Position numbers and translations under genes: made by a program. Below, piece by piece: positions 7,558 through 16,004 of a stretch of DNA of 42,530 nucleotides (the stretch's first letter is position 1; each line of letters starts with the position of its first letter). The notes under the pieces are model-generated. The model saw only the letters and a program-made list of their open reading frames with translations, did no database searches and had not been told where the DNA came from. The stretch covers positions 1 through 42,530 of the forward strand of contig DAOLZQ010000024.1 in the NCBI GenBank assembly GCA_035426385.1, in the 5' to 3' direction. This DNA comes from Parvibacillus sp035426385 (lineage in GTDB: Bacteria > Bacteroidota > Bacteroidia > Chitinophagales > Saprospiraceae).

Positions 7558-8016
7558 ATGCATAGAACTAAAAATAAGACTCCTTCACTATCCGAAACCA
7601 TCAAAACAGAGATAGTATGCCCCAATGACACTAATCCGGTGGGTATACTGATGGGTGGGAGACTGGTGGAATGGATGGACGTAGCCGCGGCAGTATGTGC
7701 ACAGATACATAGTGATAAAGTCTGTGTCACTGCGATGATCAATAAAGTTTCTTTCCGCGAAGCTGCCAAGGTGGGCGATGTGATCACTATCAGAGCGAAG
7801 ATCACCCGTGCTTTCCGTACTTCTATGGAAATCAAAGTTACTGCTACTGCTCGTAATTACCTGTCTGCCAATATATACGAAATTAGTGATGCCTATTTTA
7901 CTTTCGTAGGCCTAAATGATCGCGGGAAGTCTACTGAAGTGCCAACAGTAAATCCTGAGTCAGAATGTGAAAAATTTGAATACGAACAAGCGTTAGTAAG
8001 AAAAAATGCCGGGTAA
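7558..8016 (+). CDS. Hotdog-fold acyl-CoA thioesterase (YciA/ACOT type)
   Basis: 152 residues forming one 4-hydroxybenzoyl-CoA-thioesterase-like hotdog domain. The signature PNDTNPVGILMGGRLVEWMD (about 22-41) contains the catalytic-type Asn/Asp and the start of the central helix, followed by VSFREAAKVGDVITI and ARNYLSANIYEISDAYFTFV. The enzyme would hydrolyse acyl-CoA to free acid and CoA in the cytoplasm. It is the only plus-strand gene between the minus-strand nor and nir operons and looks like ordinary housekeeping. Its end is five bases from the SCO stop; a small GCTGATCAGC palindrome followed by CCTTTTT spans the two stops and may act as a terminator. Confidence 0.85.
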   Translation: MHRTKNKTPSLSETIKTEIVCPNDTNPVGILMGGRLVEWMDVAAAVCAQIHSDKVCVTAMINKVSFREAAKVGDVITIRAKITRAFRTSMEIKVTATARNYLSANIYEISDAYFTFVGLNDRGKSTEVPTVNPESECEKFEYEQALVRKNAG

Positions 8017-8021
8017 GCTGA

Positions 8022-8603
8022 TCAGCCCTTTTTGACTACATCGTTCACTTTAGTAGCGACGCTGGCTGTATTGATATCCAGACCTTCTTCTTGACTTTGC
8101 ATCTGGCCATCCGGGCTAAAGATGGTAATGATGTTGGAATGAGAAAAGTCAATAGGTGAGATCTTTTTGTACTTCATTGATAGAACATTGGCAAATTCCT
8201 GAGTGCTCTTTTCATCACCCCGCAGGAATATCCATTGCTTATCATCCATATTATTGTCTTTAGCAAATGACTTAAGACGCTCAGGTGTATCAGTTTTAGG
8301 GTCGATAGAAACCAGTACCATAGATACTTTAGACAGGTTGGAAGGATCTATTTTCTTTTCTATCTTTTTCATATTGGCCACCAGCATCGGGCAGGCAAAC
8401 TGACAACTGGTATAGATCATGACCACTACGAGTGTCTTGCCTCTGAGGTCCTTGAGCTTTAGTGACTCATTGTCCTGGTTTTGCCAGGTGGTCTGTAGAT
8501 TAAAGATGGAATTGGAAGGCAAAGGAGCCGGTGCCTTAGGGTTATCTTTGCATGAGATCAAGAAAAATAAGCAAGTGAGAAAGGAAAATAATATCTTATT
8601 CAT
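8022..8603 (-). CDS. SCO1/SenC-family copper chaperone lipoprotein
   Basis: 193 residues. A lipoprotein signal ends in LISC (Cys18), so it is anchored on the periplasmic face of a membrane. The thioredoxin-like domain has the SCO copper site: CQFAC (Cys67, Cys71) and a distal histidine, His155 in DFSHSN. SCO proteins deliver copper to or reduce the CuA site of oxidases and have been linked to copper nitrite and nitrous oxide reductases. Its start overlaps the end of the formylglycine-enzyme-like gene by four bases, making it the last gene of the porin-nirK operon, so loading copper into NirK is the likely job. Confidence 0.88.
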   Translation of the reverse strand: MNKILFSFLTCLFFLISCKDNPKAPAPLPSNSIFNLQTTWQNQDNESLKLKDLRGKTLVVVMIYTSCQFACPMLVANMKKIEKKIDPSNLSKVSMVLVSIDPKTDTPERLKSFAKDNNMDDKQWIFLRGDEKSTQEFANVLSMKYKKISPIDFSHSNIITIFSPDGQMQSQEEGLDINTASVATKVNDVVKKG

Positions 8604-9439
8604 TTTGTTGAATTTAAGGTGTCTTTAGCACATCTGAACCCCAGATTGCTAACTGTATAATCTGCTTTCAGGCTTGTTCTAAACCCAAAGCGCATGAATG
8701 CTGCATAGTTCATCAGATCAGTGGCATTAGTCGCAGCGCCGGCGCAGAAGAGACCCTTATTGTCATAAGAGGATTCTCGTGAATCGCCGGTGGTCAGTAC
8801 AGAATTAAAATCATCCGTCCATTCCCAGATAAGGTCAAACATATCATACACACCCCAATAATTTGGAACGCTGTGCTTTACCGGATTATATTGCCGATCT
8901 TTAATCATATACAGTTCAATAATCCGATCGGAATAGTCCTTTTCTTTGCGCGCATCTACCTTTTTTTCATTTGCCCTGGCCACATATTCCCATTCGTCCA
9001 GAGTAGGGAGTCGCTTTTGCACACTCTCAGCATAGGCCTTGGCAGCAAACCAGGACACACTGCATACGGGCGCATCAGGATTACTATTGAGCGGTAAAAT
9101 GGTATCCGATACCCATTCCTTTAAGTATGATTCATCGGCAAACAGTCGTTTGATCTGCGATTTACCCCATTGAGGATTGGCTTTTACGAAAGTCAAAAAT
9201 TCGCGGTTGGTGACCGGTTTTTCATCCATCAGAAAGGGAGTAACATTGACTATAGCCGAGTCTGTGCCGAAAAACGGTTTATAAGACCCGCCGGTGATCA
9301 GCACCATTTTGGTGTGAGTGACTATGGATAGGATCGTATCTGGAGCTACCTCCATGGCAACAGGCTTTTCCTGTACTTCCTTCTGACAGGATGACAACAA
9401 AAATAGGAGTGCAAGTACTGGGAAAAGCCTGTGTATCAT
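8600..9439 (-). CDS. Formylglycine-generating-enzyme-fold (SUMF1) lipoprotein
   Basis: 279 residues. The N-terminus is a lipoprotein signal (LFLLSSC). The rest is the FGE-sulfatase fold: GGSYKPFFGTDSA, DEKPVTNREFLTFV, CSVSWFAAKAYAESVQKRLPTLDEWEYVA, YDMFDLIWEWTDD and SNLGFRCA at the end. In genuine formylglycine-generating enzymes two cysteines in a CYRYRCAARS-type motif bind copper; here that region reads AFMRFGFRTS with no cysteine, so sulfatase activation is unlikely. It lies 22 bases after nirK and overlaps the SCO gene by four bases. A structural or assembly role for the nitrite reductase in the periplasm is plausible, but I know of no proven function. Confidence 0.82.
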   Translation of the reverse strand: MIHRLFPVLALLFLLSSCQKEVQEKPVAMEVAPDTILSIVTHTKMVLITGGSYKPFFGTDSAIVNVTPFLMDEKPVTNREFLTFVKANPQWGKSQIKRLFADESYLKEWVSDTILPLNSNPDAPVCSVSWFAAKAYAESVQKRLPTLDEWEYVARANEKKVDARKEKDYSDRIIELYMIKDRQYNPVKHSVPNYWGVYDMFDLIWEWTDDFNSVLTTGDSRESSYDNKGLFCAGAATNATDLMNYAAFMRFGFRTSLKADYTVSNLGFRCAKDTLNSTK

Positions 9440-9460
9440 GAGAAATTTATTAATTGTGGG

Positions 9461-10495
9461 TTAGAACGTTCCGTGTTTAAAAACTTTAGGGTTTTCTTCA
9501 CCTGTAACTTTTATTTTTCCTATTGCTCCTTTATTGAATGCACGGAAGATTGAGTGATCTACGATATTGTATTCACCTGGTACATCTACCTTAAATTCAA
9601 CAATAGCGGCTCCACCTGCCGGAATAAGAGTAGTCTGAACATTGTGAGTAACAGTAGATCCGCCTTCCTGATATACATTGTCGAAAATTTCACCGATCAC
9701 GTGAAATGAAGAAACCAGATTTGGTCCGCCATTTCCGACGAATAATCGAATGGTCTCACCGACTTTAGCTTCCAGCATATTGGCACCTAACATAGAGCCT
9801 TTTCTACCATTGAAGAGCACATAATCCGGGATTTCGGTATTTCCCTTGTCGTTGTCAAATTCTTGCAGACCGGGGGTTCCGGTTTTATTCTTAGTATAAA
9901 ATTCACCTTGCATGATGTAATATTCACGGTCCACTTTTTTCAAGCCACCGCTGGGCTCTACCAAGATAAGGCCATACATACCATTTGCTATGTGCATGGG
10001 TACCGGCGGTGCAGCACAGTGATATACGTACAAGCCTGGATTGAGCGCTTTGAAAGTAAAGACTGCCTCCTTGCCAGGTGCGGCAAAAGTAGCTTCAGCG
10101 CCTCCTCCCGGGCCATTGACTGCGTGCAGGTCAATATTGTGGGGCATCACACTGTTTGCCGCATTTTTCAGGTGTAATTCGATCTCATCACCTTCTCTTA
10201 CACGGATGAAGCTACCCGGTACTAAATTATTGAAAGTCCAGAACTTATAAGTGGCACTATCTGCCAGTGGTCCTTCGATCTCTGTAGTTTCCAGGTTTAC
10301 AATCCATTTTTTGGGACCTCTGTCGCCTACCGGTGCAGGTACTTTTGGTGCGCCCGTGATATCGGCAATCTCGGCACTACCCTCTGTCACCATATCGATA
10401 GTAGCGCCTCCGCTCTTACTTCCATCAGTGTTGTTCTTGCAGGCGAAGAAAGTCAGGAGACTGGCTACGGTGCAATACAATAGATACTTGTTCAT
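9461..10495 (-). CDS. nirK: Copper-containing nitrite reductase (NO-forming)
   Basis: 344 residues: a lipoprotein-like N-terminus (LLTFFAC, Cys19), then two cupredoxin domains. All key residues are visible: type 1 copper ligands His119, Cys160, His168 and Met173; type 2 copper ligands His124, His159 and His314; catalytic pair Asp122 and His265. The motifs are MPHNIDLHAVNGPGGGA, YHCAAPPVPMHIANGMYG, SSFHVIGEIFD and DHSIFRAF. The enzyme reduces nitrite to NO in the periplasm, the first gas-forming step of denitrification. It follows the porin gene by 30 bases and is followed by the SUMF1-like and SCO genes, so it should share the porin promoter with its palindromic and FNR-like sites. Confidence 0.96.
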   Translation of the reverse strand: MNKYLLYCTVASLLTFFACKNNTDGSKSGGATIDMVTEGSAEIADITGAPKVPAPVGDRGPKKWIVNLETTEIEGPLADSATYKFWTFNNLVPGSFIRVREGDEIELHLKNAANSVMPHNIDLHAVNGPGGGAEATFAAPGKEAVFTFKALNPGLYVYHCAAPPVPMHIANGMYGLILVEPSGGLKKVDREYYIMQGEFYTKNKTGTPGLQEFDNDKGNTEIPDYVLFNGRKGSMLGANMLEAKVGETIRLFVGNGGPNLVSSFHVIGEIFDNVYQEGGSTVTHNVQTTLIPAGGAAIVEFKVDVPGEYNIVDHSIFRAFNKGAIGKIKVTGEENPKVFKHGTF

Positions 10496-10525
10496 ATTAA
10501 ATTTGTTTTTTAGATATAAGAATAA

Positions 10526-11893
10526 TTAATATTTAGTTTCAAAAAAAGTAGGGGTTACGTTCAGTCCCAGCCACACCCAATTTTGCAATTTATTTGCAGA
10601 AGGAGTGTTTTTCAGGTAATTGATGGTTGGTGTGGTCAGATATGCTGAATAACCGCCGGTTATTGCTGCAAATTTATTGATTTTATATGAGAATCCTAAA
10701 TCGAGCTCCTGTCCCAAGTTTTTATTGTATTCTGTTGAATTATCCTTAATAACGCTTGGGGTAAAGAATTGATGTAGGGCGAGAGACAATAAAAGTGTTG
10801 ATTTTGGCTTGAAAGCTATTTTTAAATAATTATCAGAAAGTCCTGCACCCTTGTGCCCACTACCGGCGTAATAATAATCCATCGATCCGTAGAATTTATG
10901 GCTGGTGCCAAAATAAGGTGTGAAAGAATTATTTTTAATCAGTGGCTCACCCACATCGTTTCCGCTCACTAAGTCTGTTCCCAGACCTATATTCCACTGA
11001 TGTGTGACCGCATACCCAGCGTATCCTGCCATTAAATAGGCATTGGTCGCTTTACCTGCTGCATTGTCATTCATTTGGTAATAGGCGGAGATGTTAGCAT
11101 TAAGTTTACTGCCTGAATAAAAATAGTTGGCACCCAGTGTCTGTTGAAAATAGGTTTTTGCGCTATCTGTCTTTGTAGTTGCTCCTTGAAATCCCAAATT
11201 ATTGATCAGCAATGACATTTTATTGTGGTCATTGATTGGAAGCTTGGTCCACAATGTCTGCATCCATTTGTATGGTGTAGCGTCATTAGTGCTATATAGA
11301 TTTCCGCTCGGGTTGCTGAGGTTATTGCCATACAAGGTTTTATAATTCTGATTGTAGGCGAAGAATGCTTTGGCTTCATATTTATTTTTTGCAAAGTGAA
11401 TTGCAAGCGCATCGTGTGCTCTAGCGCCCTGTGCCCAGTCCAGTTCACCAAAGAAGCGCTCGTCATCCAGCGATATTATTTGACGACCGATCTGTGTACT
11501 CCAGTAACTGCCCAGAGAAAAACCGGCCCAAGCTTCAAAAAGCGAGAATTGGCTTCCGCTGTTTTCTGCGCCCTGCACTAGAGGAGACTGACCCCAGATA
11601 CCCACGCTCTGAGGTGATATTTTTACTCGGATTTTATCCCGAAAGCTATAATCCAGAGTCAGTCGGATGCGATCACTGATAAGAGCTGCCGGTTTCTCAT
11701 CCGCCTCTATTGGCCTGAAGGTACCATCTCGCAGTTCTCCTCTGGTACGCAGCTGTCCCGACAGCAAGAATTTATTGTCCGGAGATAGTGTATCCTGAGC
11801 CTGCAGCAACGCTCCTGAGTACATAAAAGCAATCGACAGTGTAAGTATAGAAAGTAGGCTTGACATCGTAAAGTATTGAAATTTATAATTCAT
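10526..11893 (-). CDS. Alginate-export-type outer-membrane beta-barrel porin
   Basis: 455 residues with a signal peptide (about 1-33) and an Alginate_exp-type barrel: LLSGQLRTRGELRDGTF, SDRIRLTLDYSFRDKIRVKI, then alternating hydrophobic strands and motifs such as FEAWAGFSLGSYWSTQIGRQ and LDDERFFGELDWAQGAR. The chain ends in an aromatic residue, as barrels often do. The family includes outer-membrane channels for diverse solutes; alginate is not implied. As the first gene of the nirK operon it may pass nitrite or copper into the periplasm, which is an inference from position only. Confidence 0.82.
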   Translation of the reverse strand: MNYKFQYFTMSSLLSILTLSIAFMYSGALLQAQDTLSPDNKFLLSGQLRTRGELRDGTFRPIEADEKPAALISDRIRLTLDYSFRDKIRVKISPQSVGIWGQSPLVQGAENSGSQFSLFEAWAGFSLGSYWSTQIGRQIISLDDERFFGELDWAQGARAHDALAIHFAKNKYEAKAFFAYNQNYKTLYGNNLSNPSGNLYSTNDATPYKWMQTLWTKLPINDHNKMSLLINNLGFQGATTKTDSAKTYFQQTLGANYFYSGSKLNANISAYYQMNDNAAGKATNAYLMAGYAGYAVTHQWNIGLGTDLVSGNDVGEPLIKNNSFTPYFGTSHKFYGSMDYYYAGSGHKGAGLSDNYLKIAFKPKSTLLLSLALHQFFTPSVIKDNSTEYNKNLGQELDLGFSYKINKFAAITGGYSAYLTTPTINYLKNTPSANKLQNWVWLGLNVTPTFFETKY

Positions 11894-11911
11894 TTATGCA
11901 AAAATTTGACA

Positions 11912-11977
11912 CAAAGATAGGTTTGGTCTGCTAATTAAGGACAAATTTATCTTTCATTATTTTATGATCTTTATCAT
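11912..11977 (-). promoter_or_regulatory. Porin-nirK promoter region with palindromic operator and FNR-like site
   Basis: Minus strand. The -7 box TATCTTTG lies at 11919-11912. Twenty-two bases upstream a TTTG (11945-11942) forms part of the palindrome GATAAATTTGTC (11951-11940), nearly identical with flanks to the norC site. Further upstream a perfect dyad ATGAT-N4-ATCAT (11964-11977) has the geometry of FNR/CRP-family sites (TTGAT-N4-ATCAA), centred about 65 bases before the predicted start of transcription, a usual activator position. The layout suggests activation under low oxygen combined with Rrf2 control. Confidence 0.62.
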
Positions 11978-12027
11978 ATTTCTTTTGTTACTCAATAATA
12001 TGAGATCAATAAAAAATAGTATATACA

Positions 12028-12246
12028 ATGGCAAAGGATTTTAAAATTGGAGATGACGTATCCTGGAACTCAGAGGCAGGCCGAGTGTCAGGGCATATTA
12101 TAAAGGTTCATACTAAGGACTTTCAATACAAAGGGTATACACACCATGCTTCAGAAGATGATCCTCAGTATGAGATCAAAAGCAATAAGACTGATCACAT
12201 TGCAGCTCACAAAGGTTCTGCTTTGACGAAAATTTCAAAAGAATAG
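12028..12246 (+). CDS. HVA1/DUF2945-family small protein
   Basis: 72 residues matching the DUF2945 (hypervirulence-associated, HVA1) family: FKIGDDVSWNSEAGRVSGHIIKV, then YTHHASEDDPQYEIKSNKTDHIAAHKGSALTKI. The family is a small beta-rich fold of unknown biochemical role, widespread in bacteria and fungi and often linked to stress genes. It is transcribed away from the porin-nirK operon and shares the intergenic region that carries the FNR-like dyad, so co-regulation is possible. Confidence 0.85.
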   Translation: MAKDFKIGDDVSWNSEAGRVSGHIIKVHTKDFQYKGYTHHASEDDPQYEIKSNKTDHIAAHKGSALTKISKE

Positions 12247-12514
12247 CAAATTAGGATATATTTTATTGTTCTAAAATCAGAATATAATTGAAAGTATATT
12301 CTCAATTTACTTATAATATATAAATTTTAATTTTATGTTAATATTGGGTTAGCCCTATTGGAATTGGTTATGGACTATATCTAAATAACAGCGTTAGGTT
12401 TATAATTCTAGAGTCATATCATTACTTCATATCACACGCTTTTCGATACAATGGAGTACCTATATTCCTGCTTTTAAATTACTCAATTAAAATAAAAATT
12501 AGTTAAATCAAAGA
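12247..12514. other. AT-rich intergenic region
   Basis: About 270 bases with no open frame of note and no clear hairpin or promoter that I would defend. It presumably contains the start signals of the GNAT-nitrilase gene. Confidence 0.4.
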
Positions 12515-14038
12515 ATGGTAAAAAATATAAAAATAGAAAACCTCACTATTGAACAATTCGAGCAATTACTTAGTGTGATGAAAGCCTCCTATCCGGACTG
12601 GCAGGGAGGATATTGGGAATTGGCTACTATTCAGAAGTTATTGAAATTATTTCCGGAAGGTCAGTTTGTAATCCTATGCGATGATAAGATAGCCGGATGT
12701 GCACTCTCGATAATTATAGATGGTGATGTATTGGATGACATCCATTCATATAAGGAGGTGACCGGAGATTATACTTTTAGTACTCATACAGACAGTGGCA
12801 ATACTCTCTATGGTATAGAAGTATTTATCAATCCTGAGTTCAGAGGGTTGAGACTGGGCAGGCGTCTGTATGATACTCGCAAGGCGCTCTGTGAGCGGTT
12901 AAATCTTGAGAATATTTTGTTTGGTGGTAGGATGCCAAACTACCACAACTATAAAGATGATTTGACACCAAAGCAATATGTTGAGAAAGTGAAGGATAAG
13001 GAAATTCATGATCCTGTATTGAATTTTCAACTGAGCAATGATTTTCATTTGAAAAAATTAATCAAGAATTACTTGCCGGAGGATTTTCAAAGCAACACTT
13101 ATGGAGCACTTCTGGAGTGGATTAATGTGCTGTACGAACCACATCAAAAGAAGATTTCAAATAAAACTAAATACATTCGTCTGGGCTTGATTCAATGGAA
13201 GATGAGACTGTTCGATTCACTGGAAGAATTATTTCAACAGGCAGAATATTTTGTCGATGCTATTTCCAGCTATAAAGCGGATTTTGCTATGTTCCCGGAG
13301 TATTTTAACGGCCCACTCATGGCTGGACTGAATGACAAAAACTCAGCTGAGGCCATGCGTGGATTAGCAAACTATACGGATGCGATTAAACAAAGATTCA
13401 GAGAACTGGCTGTCTCCTACAATGTAAATATTGTTGCCGGTAGTATGCCTTCTTATGTCGATGGCGTACTGAGAAATACCGGGTTCCTATGCCATCGTAA
13501 TGGTAAAATCGATCAATATGAAAAAATTCACATCACTCCGGATGAAATTAAATATTGGGGACTTCAGGGTGGTGATACAATTAAAGTATTTGAAACAGAT
13601 GCAGGTAAGGTCGGAATATTGATTTGTTATGATGTTGAGTTCCCCGAATTATCCCGATTGCTGGCTGATCAAGGCATGCAGATATTATTTGTACCTTTCT
13701 TGACAGATACTCAAAATGCATATATGCGTGTGCGCAAGTGTGCCGAGGCCAGAGCAATTGAAAATGAATGCTACGTGGCCATTACCGGCAATGTGGGCAC
13801 ACTGCCACAAGTGGAAAATCTGGATATTCAATATTCTCAGTCCGCTGTGTTCACACCGAGTGACTTCGCCTTTCCTTCTAATGGTATCAAGAGTGAGGCG
13901 ACTCCCAATACTGAGATGATACTTATTGCCGACGTAGATTTGAGGCTATTAGATGAATTGCACGAGTACGGCAGTGTAAGAAATCTCAAAGATCGTCGAA
14001 GGGACCTTTATAGCCTCACTAAAGTGGTTACTGATTAA
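12515..14038 (+). CDS. Bifunctional GNAT acetyltransferase / carbon-nitrogen hydrolase
   Basis: 507 residues, two domains. Residues 1-190 are GNAT-like, with YGIEVFINPEFRGLRLGRRLYD carrying the acetyl-CoA pyrophosphate loop (R-G-x-x-L-G-R/K pattern). Residues 220-500 are a nitrilase-fold amidohydrolase with the Glu-Lys-Cys triad: Glu in FPEYF (about 262), Lys in YEKIHITPDE (about 337) and Cys in ICYDVEFPEL (about 370). This fusion is a recognised family in several phyla, but its substrate is unknown; transfer of acyl or amide groups within small-molecule metabolism is likely. No signal peptide is present, so it is cytoplasmic. It appears to be a single-gene unit. Confidence 0.9.
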   Translation: MVKNIKIENLTIEQFEQLLSVMKASYPDWQGGYWELATIQKLLKLFPEGQFVILCDDKIAGCALSIIIDGDVLDDIHSYKEVTGDYTFSTHTDSGNTLYGIEVFINPEFRGLRLGRRLYDTRKALCERLNLENILFGGRMPNYHNYKDDLTPKQYVEKVKDKEIHDPVLNFQLSNDFHLKKLIKNYLPEDFQSNTYGALLEWINVLYEPHQKKISNKTKYIRLGLIQWKMRLFDSLEELFQQAEYFVDAISSYKADFAMFPEYFNGPLMAGLNDKNSAEAMRGLANYTDAIKQRFRELAVSYNVNIVAGSMPSYVDGVLRNTGFLCHRNGKIDQYEKIHITPDEIKYWGLQGGDTIKVFETDAGKVGILICYDVEFPELSRLLADQGMQILFVPFLTDTQNAYMRVRKCAEARAIENECYVAITGNVGTLPQVENLDIQYSQSAVFTPSDFAFPSNGIKSEATPNTEMILIADVDLRLLDELHEYGSVRNLKDRRRDLYSLTKVVTD

Positions 14039-14107
14039 GTTTAAGACGGGGTTTCTGCTGATATTATGTGTTTGATCCATATCGCTTAAGTCGTTCGGAA
14101 TGAGAGA

Positions 14108-14133
14108 TTAAGAATATTTTCATATATTCTTAA
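14108..14133. repeat. Perfect 10-bp inverted repeat
   Basis: TTAAGAATAT (14108-14117) and ATATTCTTAA (14124-14133) form a perfect stem with a six-base loop, in the 209-base gap between the GNAT-nitrilase gene and the MscS operon. There is no T-run, so it is not a classical terminator; it may be an operator or a weak stabilising hairpin. Confidence 0.5.
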
Positions 14134-14247
14134 GCCTCTGTAATACCACTTTTCACAAAATAACGTACATTTATTTCCCCATCGCATTGATCTCTGAGCT
14201 ATAAAGTAGTGGCGTAGATAGAAATCTAACGAATTCAATTAATAATT

Positions 14248-15069
14248 ATGGATATCGAAAGTATATTAAATTATAGGTTATTCACCATTGGCTCGGTGAG
14301 TATAGAGATATTTTCAGTATTATTTTTGGTACTGTTTATAGTGGGTATTAAATTTCTGCTGTATTTACTTAGAAAATTAATCTATAAGTCTCACAAACTT
14401 GATGAGTCTAAGAAATATGCGCTCTACTCACTGATCAAGTACACAGTGACTGTAGTAGCCATTGTGCTGGCATTTGATATACTGGGATTTAAATTTACCG
14501 TACTATTAGCGGGTTCAGCAGCTTTACTTGTAGGTATTGGATTGGGCCTGCAGAATCTCTTTAGTGATTTTGTCTCCGGTATAATACTTCTTGTTGATGG
14601 ATCTATCAAAGTGGGTGATGTGATTGAGGTAAATAATATGGTTTGCAAGGTTACTGAAATCAATCTGCGCACGACCACAGTATTGACCCGAGATGAAAAG
14701 TTTATTATTGTCCCAAATACGATTCTCACGAAAAATCAATTAATCAATTGGACTCACCACCGCATTATTTCAAGATTTGACGTCAGTGTTGGTGTGGGAT
14801 ATAATTCTGATATTCGTAAAGTAAGTGAGATTTTGCTAGCTATAGCTAAGGCAGATAATCGAATATCATCGGAGCATCCTCCTTTCACACGACTGGATGA
14901 TTTTGCGGCTTCTTCGCTCAACTTTACCTTGCACTTTTGGGTACAAGATGTATATCGCGTAGAAGGGCTAAAAAGCGATTTACGCATTGCGATTTTCGAA
15001 GCTTTTCAACAGGAGCAGATTGAAATACCCTTCCCTCAGCGAGTGGTTTACCTCAAAAGTGATCAATAA
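14248..15069 (+). CDS. MscS-family mechanosensitive channel (first copy)
   Basis: 273 residues. Three membrane helices lie in the first 115 residues, the third being the glycine- and alanine-rich pore helix (LLAGSAALLVGIGLGLQNLFSDFVSGIILLV pattern, about 88-118). It is followed by the MscS beta domain (GDVIEVNNMVCKVTEINLRTT and IVPNTILTKNQLINW) and the C-terminal alpha-beta domain. It would act as a small-conductance channel in the inner membrane that opens under hypo-osmotic stress. Its TAA stop shares a base with the ATG of the next MscS gene (TAATG), so the two are coupled. Confidence 0.92.
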   Translation: MDIESILNYRLFTIGSVSIEIFSVLFLVLFIVGIKFLLYLLRKLIYKSHKLDESKKYALYSLIKYTVTVVAIVLAFDILGFKFTVLLAGSAALLVGIGLGLQNLFSDFVSGIILLVDGSIKVGDVIEVNNMVCKVTEINLRTTTVLTRDEKFIIVPNTILTKNQLINWTHHRIISRFDVSVGVGYNSDIRKVSEILLAIAKADNRISSEHPPFTRLDDFAASSLNFTLHFWVQDVYRVEGLKSDLRIAIFEAFQQEQIEIPFPQRVVYLKSDQ

Positions 15070-16004
15070 TGAATCAGTCGTTTTTATTGACTTTTTTACA
15101 GCTCGATGCTTCTCTTTTAGTTCAATCTTTTAGAGCAGCCTGGCTAAATTTTCTCACTCAGGTACCCGGTTATCTGACCGCCATATTAATCGTAGCACTG
15201 GGCGTTCTCATAGCTCAAAAAATAACCCAGGTATCGCGCAATCTAATTGCCAGGAAGACAGGAGATCCACTGATGACCAATTTTCTGTCTAAGTCAATCA
15301 AGGTAATCCTGGTTATCCTCGCAGTGATGTTTGCGCTACGCATCGCAGGCTTGCAAGGGATTGCTAACACACTCCTAACTGCAGCCGGCGCGTCAGCTAT
15401 TATTATTGGATTTGCTTTTAAAGATATCGGAGAGAATTTCATTTCTGGAATCATCTTATCCTTTAATAGGCCTTTCAATGTAAATGATACCATCCAGAGT
15501 GGCGATATCTTCGGTAAGGTAGTTTCGATGGAGTTTCGGTATACGAAAATTAAAACTTTTGACGGCAAGGACGTGTATGTACCGAATAGTATTTTGCTCA
15601 AGACACCTTTGCTGAATTACACCGAGGACGGATTTTTTCGCATGGAGTTTATCGTGGGCATTGATTATGCAGATGATATACTTAGGGCAGAAAAAGTAAT
15701 CTTGGAAGCAGTAACCAGAACTTCAGATGTACTCCTTGATGAAGAGCACCATCCTTTTGTAGTGGCTGATTTACTAGACGTGAGCACTGTCAATCTGAAA
15801 ATATTATTTTGGATAGATTCTGAAGATTATAAAAAGAAAGCTATGATGATTCGCAGTCGGGTGATGAGCAATGTAAAAAATGCTATAATTGCCAATGGGC
15901 TTAATATGCCGGCAAATATTCATGAGATCAAGCTATACGGTACACAGCAATCTATCCCCATTGCTATAACTTCTATACCTCCACCGACAAATCTAAAGGA
16001 ATGA
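15069..16004 (+). CDS. MscS-family mechanosensitive channel (second copy)
   Basis: 311 residues, a diverged MscS paralogue: three helices, a pore helix around 98-125 (LLTAAGASAIIIGFAFKDIGENFISGI pattern), then NVNDTIQSGDIFGKVVSMEFRY and VYVPNSILLKTPLLNY in the beta domain. The start overlaps the stop of the first copy by one base and the end overlaps the DUF389 gene by four bases. The two copies could form separate channels or mixed complexes; nothing in the sequence decides this. Confidence 0.92.
   Translation: MNQSFLLTFLQLDASLLVQSFRAAWLNFLTQVPGYLTAILIVALGVLIAQKITQVSRNLIARKTGDPLMTNFLSKSIKVILVILAVMFALRIAGLQGIANTLLTAAGASAIIIGFAFKDIGENFISGIILSFNRPFNVNDTIQSGDIFGKVVSMEFRYTKIKTFDGKDVYVPNSILLKTPLLNYTEDGFFRMEFIVGIDYADDILRAEKVILEAVTRTSDVLLDEEHHPFVVADLLDVSTVNLKILFWIDSEDYKKKAMMIRSRVMSNVKNAIIANGLNMPANIHEIKLYGTQQSIPIAITSIPPPTNLKE

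Noticed and set aside
10496..10525. Separate nirK promoter between the porin and nirK
   Set aside because: AACAAATTTAAT gives only a partial match to the palindrome and there is no -7 box; 30 bases fit an operon better.
14424..15601. Several open frames opposite the two MscS genes
   Set aside because: They mirror conserved channel sequence and match no protein family.
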